From Opitutia bacterium UBA953 (GTDB lineage: Bacteria; Verrucomicrobiota; Verrucomicrobiia; Opitutales; UBA953), in contig DBCR01000012.1 in the NCBI GenBank assembly GCA_002293125.1, positions 24,910-31,490 on the forward strand: a stretch of DNA of 6,581 bases, in the 5' to 3' direction. This document shows positions 1 to 6,300 of the stretch, piece by piece. Position numbers and translations under genes: made by a program. Position 1 is the first letter of the stretch, and every line of letters begins with the position of its first letter. The notes beneath the pieces were generated by a model, which was not told where the DNA came from, ran no database searches, and saw only the letters and a list, made by a program, of their open reading frames with translations.

Positions 1-377
1 ACCGTGACCGAGCTGGCGACATCACCCGTCATCGAACCCGCCAGGATCGTACCGGCACCAGCGAGGACATTGCCCGTGAGCGCACCGGTGACCGTGACGG
101 CGCCGCCCGAAATATTACCGGCCAGGGTGCCGGCGTTGACCGTGCCGCCGGTGACGTCGCCCGTAAGCGTGCTGGTGACCGTGACCGCGCCTCCCGAGAC
201 ATTGCCGGTGAGGGAGCCCGCGTTGACCGTACCGGCCGAGACGCCACCCGTGAGTAGGTTCGTGACGGTCACGTTGCCGCCGGAGACGGCGCCGGCGAGG
301 GAGCCCGCGTTGACGGTGCCGCCGGTGATGTTGGCGCCGAGAGCGCCGACCACGGTGACCGTGCCTTCGGCGATACC
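1..377 (-). repeat. 87 bp (29-residue) tandem repeat array, continuing past the edge
   Basis: Residues 2069-2193. The same plus-strand octamer gcgttgac recurs at 133, 220 and 307, exactly 87 bp apart. In the protein, units read TVNAGSLAGAVSGG + NVTVTNLLTGGVSAG, then TVNAGSLTGNVSGG + AVTVTSTLTGDVTGG, then TVNAGTLAGNISGG + AVTVTGALTGNVLAG. Each unit is two half-units of 14 and 15 residues sharing the form [TA]V...[LTS]L[TA]G.[VI]..G, which suggests one solenoid turn or strand pair per half-unit. A leading half-unit (GIAEG, TVTVVGALGANITGG) and a degenerate trailing unit (TILAGSMTGDVASS) give a little over four units in view. Neighbouring units share very roughly three quarters of their bases by eye, so this is not a fresh expansion. 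Confidence 0.88.
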
Positions 378-3300
378 GCCCGTGATGTCAGCGGCGGCGC
401 CGAAGCGGGTCTTGCCGGCGCCGGCCAGGCTGCTGAGGGTGATCTTGCCCGTCGAGGCGGTGAAATTGAGGGCGTCAGCCGTCGTGCCGGCGTTGGTGAC
501 CGCCCCGGTGATGATCTGGTCCGCGGCCGAGATGCTCGCCGTGGCGGTGGCGTCGAGGGCCAGCGTCGCGGCGAGGTTGTAATCCGCAGCGGCGAGGGTC
601 CCGCCGTTGACGGTGATGCCCGAAGTGCTAGCCAGCGCCCCCGCGGAGGCGTTCAGCGTGCCGGCCGAGATCGTGGTCGCATCGGTATAGGTGTTAGCGC
701 CGGAAAGAATGACCGTACCAGCGCCAGTCTTTACGAATCCTTTGCCGCTGATGTTGCCCGAGATGGTCAAGGTGCCGCTGGCTGCGGCGCTAAAAGTGAG
801 CGTAAGGGACGAGGTGTTAGCCGATGAATTAGTGATTGGGCCCGCGTAGGTGGCGGAAGTAGCCCCAGTCTGGAGACTTACAGTCCTCGGCTGCAGCCCG
901 CCGGTGCTGGTCAACAACATGGCATTGGCGACCGTGATCCCATCGGCGAGCGTAAGTTGAGCGTTGTTACCCTGGAGCGTGACCGGGCCGGTACCGAGGG
1001 CATTATCATGACCGACGATGACCGTCCCACCATTAGCGGCGATGGCGACGCCGCCGTCGAAGGAATTGGCGGTGGCGAGGGTGAGCGTACCCGCGGCGGA
1101 TTTAGTCAACGAGCCGGTTCCGGAAATCACGTTGGCGAAGCTCAGGTTGTCCGAGCGGCTGATTTCGAGGATACCGGAGTTGGCGATGGCGCCGGCGCCG
1201 AGGGAACCCGTGGTCGAGCCGGCGCCGATCTGCAGTTTACCGGCCGAGATCGTGATCGCCCCGCCGAACGTGTTGGCTCCCGTCAGGATGAGCGTGCCCG
1301 CGCCAGACTTGGTCAGGGTGCCGTTGGCGCCGGAGATCACGCCGCCGAAGGTGCCAGCGCTGACCGTCAGGGCCGTCGAGGAGCCGAGGGCGATATCACC
1401 GCCGTTAAGCGTGGTCACCGTAGCAGTCGCCCCGTTGGCGTTGAGCGTGCCACTGGTGAGGGTCGTGACCGTGGCGACGCCCGCCACGGTGGTTGTGCCG
1501 CCGTCGACGGTCGTGATGGTCGCGGCGGAACCGAAGGTCGTCTTGCCCGCACCAGAGAGCGAGGCGAGCGTGATGGTACCAGTCGTGGCGGTGAAGTTCA
1601 GCGCGTTCGCATCGGTGGCGTTGGCGTTGGTGACCGCGCCGACGTTCTGACCCGCGCCGGAGATCGTCGCCAGGCCAGTGGCGTTGAGCGCCAGCGTGGC
1701 AGCGGCGTTGAAGTTGACGGCCGTGAGCGTCGCCCCGTTGACCGTGATACCCGAAGTGCCGGCCAACGCGCCTGAGGCGGCGGTAAGCGTGCCGGCGGAG
1801 ACGAGGGTGGCGCCGGTGTAAGTGTTGGCACCGGTCAGCGCCCAAGTGCCCGTGCCGCTCTTCGTGACCGCGGAAAGGGCGCCGGCGACCGCATTGGAAA
1901 TGACGCCCGTGACGGAGTTGCCCGTGTTCGTGCCACCAAGGATCCAGGTGTTCGTACCGGTGGCTTGGCTGCCAGTAAGGTTGCCGAGGACCAGGGCCGC
2001 CGTCGTCGGGTTGAAGGTGGTGCTGCCGGCCGCACCGGCGGTACCACGAAGGTTGGCAATGGAGAGCGAGTAGCCGTTCGCGCCGGTGACATTGTAAGTG
2101 AGGTTGCCGATGGAGGAGTTGGCGAGGGCCCCATTGAGGAGAACCACTCCGTTCGTGCCGCTACCGTTATTGTCGACGTAGAAGGTAGTCGTGATGCCGC
2201 TGTTGCCGCCCAGCGCGTTGGGCAACGTGATCGTGCCGCCGCCATCGATGGTGAACTTGACCGTCGGCGTGGTCGCGCCGGTATTGACGGTAATCACGCC
2301 CGAGCCGGTCGCGGCGGCGTTCGTGACCTGCAGGACAGAGCCCGTGCCGCCGCTGATCACGATGCCGGAAGTGGACGAAGAGGAGCTGGAAAGGACCAAG
2401 GTGCCGGCGGAAACCGTCGTCGCGCCGGCGTAAGCGGCCGTACCGGCGATGGTCAGCGTGTTGGCGCCGGTCTTGGTGAGGCCCGCACCGTTGTTGATCT
2501 GGCCGACGTTCTTAAGCGTGCCGGAAGCGAAGGTCGCCGTCGTAAGATTGCCGGTCGCGGAACCATTACCGCCGATATCGTTGCCCGACAGGTCGAGCGT
2601 ACCGCCGTCGAGGGTGAGCACCGCGGTGCTGGTGCCCGTCGTCGCGCCGCGGATGATGTCGCCCGTGACCGTCAGCGTGCCACCGGTGAGATTCAACGTG
2701 CCTGCGGCCGTGCCGCCAGCCGCCGAGGCGTCGCCGAGCTTGATCGCCGTGCCCGCGTTGCCCGCGACCGTGACGGTGCCGCCGGAGATATTGAGGGTGC
2801 CGGTAGCGGTGGACGTCGTTCCGGCATTAACGCCGATACGCATCGCATTGGTGGCCGAGTTGAAGGTCGAGGCACCCGTGCCACTGAGCGTCATGGTCGC
2901 GGTGGACGTGGCGCCGGTGGTAGCCTTGTAGCCAAGAAGGAGGTCGTTGGCGTCCAGGGTGCCGGTGTCGAAGGCGAACGTGGCCGTGGCCGCGCCGGCC
3001 GCCGTGCCCGTACGTTGGGCGAGCTGCATCACGTCGAAGCGCAGATCGGCCGCGTGGCCGGTGACGTCGAAGTCAGCGGTGATCGACGAGCCGGTCGCTC
3101 CGCCGAGGAAGGCCATGTTCAGGTTGGCGCGGCCGTTGGCGGTATCGTTCAGGCTGCGGACCTTGACGGAGCCCGTGATGCCATTGAAGACGATGACTCC
3201 GGAGCCGCGATTGCCCGAGACCGGTGCGGCGCCGATGGTGATCGTGTTGGCGTTGAGGACGTTCGTGCCGGAACCAAGCTTGAGAGTCTGGACTGCCGTG

Positions 3301-6300
3301 CCGTTGGAGGTGTCGCCTAGGCTGATGAGGTTCGCATTGATGACGTTGGCCGGCGAAAGGATCAGCGTGGCGGCGCCGCCGTTCGTGCCGCTGGTCTGCT
3401 CGCCGAGACGGAAGATACCGGCCGCGCCGGCGTTCACCGTGAAGCTGCCGAGCGCGGTCATGTCGACCGTGAGCGTCGAAGCATTGGTGGCTCCGGTGGC
3501 ACCGCCGACCTGGAAGAGCGCACCATTGGCAACCAAGGCGCCGCCGTCCGTGAAGTTGACCTTGGAAACGTCGGTGGCGGAGACGTTCGAGCCGAGCGTG
3601 TTCGTGCCGGTGGTGGTCAGCGTACGGCCCGTGCCGATACGGACGATGGCCGAGGACCCAGCGGTGTTCGTGCCGGAAGCGATGCCGCCGATGGTCTGGT
3701 CGAAGGTCAGCACATCGAGCGTGGCCGTCGGCGTCGCGGCCGTAGCCGTCGAAGCGTTGCCGAGCACGATCGTCGCGTTCGGGGAGAACGTGTTAGCGGC
3801 CGAGCCGACGACCTTGCCCGCGACGACGAGGATGTTACCGGAGTTGAGACTCGTCGTGTTAGTGAAGGTAAGGGTGCCGAGGCCGCCCTTGGTGACACCC
3901 AGCTTGCTCGCGGCATTGCCGAGATAGTTGTCGGCGAGGGCGAGACCCAAACTCGCGTCGGTCGTCGAAGTCACATCCGTAGCCGAGGTGCCGAGCGCCT
4001 GGATCGTGGAAGTCGAGGAGGCGGAGTTGGTGATGAAGCCGCTGCTGGTTACCGTCTGCGTCGTCAGGTCGAGGTTGAAGCCACCAAGGTCGAGGCCGGC
4101 ACCGGCGTTGATTGTGATTGCGCTACTGACCGGAATCGCCCCGGTTGCACCGAGCTTCAGGATGCCGTTCGCCACCGTGACACCTGCACCTCCGAGGCTG
4201 CTGGCTGTCGAAGAAAGCACCAGGACGCCGGCTCCCGACTTGGTCAAGGCGGTACCAGTGGCGGTGCTCGTGAGGGCGCCGCTGAGGGTCGCGGTGACGG
4301 CTGGGCTCGTGACGGCGATGGTTCGACCAGAAGCGCCCAGGTTGACCGCGCCGGCTAGGGTGACGTTATTACCCGCCACGACACCGCCGAAAGTAAAGTC
4401 GCCGTTGACGGTGACGGCGTTGGCGACGGAACGCGCCGTGCCGTCGCTCAGCAGCGAAGTGCCATTGCCGATGGTCAGCGTGCCCGTGCCGAGCGGACCC
4501 TTGGTCACGGGCGTCCCGGTGCTGCCCGCTCCAAGCATAAGGCCACCGGCGGAAAGGTTGACGCCTGTGGTAAAGGTGCTTTCGGCCGCAGACAGAGCGA
4601 GGATGCCGTTACCGGCCTTAGTCAGCGACACCATGTTCGCATGTTGCGAGATCGTGGCCGAGATATTGAGGCCGACCTCGGCAAGGCCTTGATTGACGGT
4701 GATGGCGGGGTTGGCGTTGCTGAACTGCAGCAACGCGAGGGTTGCGGATCCCGCGCTGATCGTCGGCGTGGTGGAATAGCTGTCGTTGGTCGCGGTGATC
4801 GGCGAAGCGGAGGTCAGGACGACCTTGGCGGCCGTCGTGGTCGGAGTACCAAGGCTGAACGTGGGATTACTGGCGCCACCGTCATTAAGGAAAGCGACAC
4901 TCTGCAGGAAGCTAGTGGGTCCGGTCGTGTAGGCGCCGAACGTGAAGTTGCCGGAACCCTTGAGGGTGAGGTTCGCCGACTCGGCCACCTGGCCAGGGGT
5001 CGTGCCCATCGTGAGCGTGCTGTTCTGGACCGTAAGGTCGCCCGGCACGGCATAGAAGGAAAGCGTCGAGACGAGCGCCTGAGCGCTCTGGGCGGACGTC
5101 GCGGTGCTGGGATTGCTGAGGGTGACCTGCGTGGCGCTGTCGACGGACACGATCGTCGTACCGACCGGATAATTGGCATTCGTCAGCACCATGCCCGCAT
5201 AAAGGCCGGCGGTCGTGGGCAAGGTGACCACCGCGGAGGAAGGAGCGACGAGGGACTGAGTGAGCGCGTCGGAGAGATTGGTGCTGGCGTTGCTGAGCGT
5301 GACCTGGGTGGCGCTGTCGACGGACACGATCGTCGTGCCAGCCGGATAATTGGCGTTATTCAATACCATGCCGGACGTGAGTCCGGTCGTGCTCGTCATC
5401 GTCACGACCGCGGAAGTCGCCGGAATGGTCGCTCCACCGAAGACACCCTGAGCGACGGTCGACGCCGTGAAGGCGCGGCCGGCGGACCCTTGCAGATTCA
5501 AGGTACCCGCATTGGCGAACGTGCCACCGGAATAGGTATTGTTGGCGTATTTCGGACGCAGGCTGAGGGTGGCACCACCGTTGGCGACTATCGAACTTGC
5601 GCCCACCAGAGCAGGTTCGATGACAACGGTGCTCCCGTTAACGTAAAAGTAGAGATCCTGCGCTGTGCCCGAAATGGTGTTGCCCGAGTTAGTCGCCGCG
5701 AAAGTGGTCGTCGCGGACGAATTGGCGATGAAACCGACGTCCAAGGTCAAGGTCGATCCCGCCGAGAGGGTGATGGTGCGAGCGTTCGTACCCGACGCGT
5801 AACGCAGCGAGTTCAGCGCCACCGCGCCAGACAAGCTGCGGTCAGCCGAATCGCCGATGTTCTTGGTGTTCGTGAGCGTCGAAGTGAGGTCGCCGTCGAA
5901 CGCCGGAGAGACATACCCACCGTAGGTGTTGCCCATCGCCACGACACCGAAAACATTGGAATAGGACGCAAAGGTGCTGCCATCAGCGACAGCCCAGCCT
6001 CCGATGAGATTGTCGGCCAGACTCGCCGCCGAGAACGCGACGCCGTTCAGGTTGGAGATGAAGACGTTGCTATTGGTGGTCAGGCCTTGACCCCCAAGGG
6101 TGTTAGCGCCGCCGTGGTTATTCGTCGACCACCCAGAGATGGTCACGCCGGAGCGACTGGTAGCGTTCCGCACCAGGTTTCCGATCGTGACCTTGACGGT
6201 GCTGCCTTCGTTGATGTACGGGGCAACCGCCAAGTAGTTGTTGCCGCTTTCGGACGTGACGCTGTTCAGCGTCAGGACCGTGTCCGTCGAACCAGCGCCA

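Noticed and set aside
1..377. CRISPR-like spaced repeats
   Set aside because: The 87 bp periodic sequence is in-frame coding, the units are diverged along their whole length, and there is no alternation of constant repeats with unique spacers.
4..582. Plus-strand frame encoding a Pro/Val/Thr-rich repeat protein
   Set aside because: Its regular PALTVP repeats are just the complement of the 87 bp array. The minus-strand reading joins seamlessly to PATR motifs; the plus-strand one stops and is not continued in any partner.
1527..1553. GAGKTTFGS, resembling a Walker A nucleotide-binding loop
   Set aside because: The required glycine five residues before the GK is a serine here, no Walker B follows, and the same phrase recurs as GAGKTRFGA in the second module copy. 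It is a structural turn of the repeat.
1405..1845. Minus-strand frames out of phase with the main gene (also at 1835-2245, 2693-2884, 3707-3916 and 4814-5179)
   Set aside because: They are shifted-frame shadows giving Arg/His- or Arg/Ser/Pro-rich products with no family resemblance, nested wholly inside the PATR frame.
2130..2175. VDNNGSGTNG, resembling a calcium-binding loop
   Set aside because: Only one acidic residue is present and the DxDxDG spacing is not met. The phrase is a typical Asn/Gly turn in PATR spacers.
1965..3320. 451-codon plus-strand reading frame
   Set aside because: Same reason: Arg/Gly/Ala-rich mirror of the repeat protein. It overlaps other equally unconvincing plus-strand frames at 2191-2433, 2449-2931 and 2947-3927.
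5073..5411. Possible phage tail-fibre domain because of the GM.L...P.GT.I..V pattern
   Set aside because: The pattern does occur in phage proteins as I recall, but both copies lie in frame within a PATR passenger and no phage gene is nearby.
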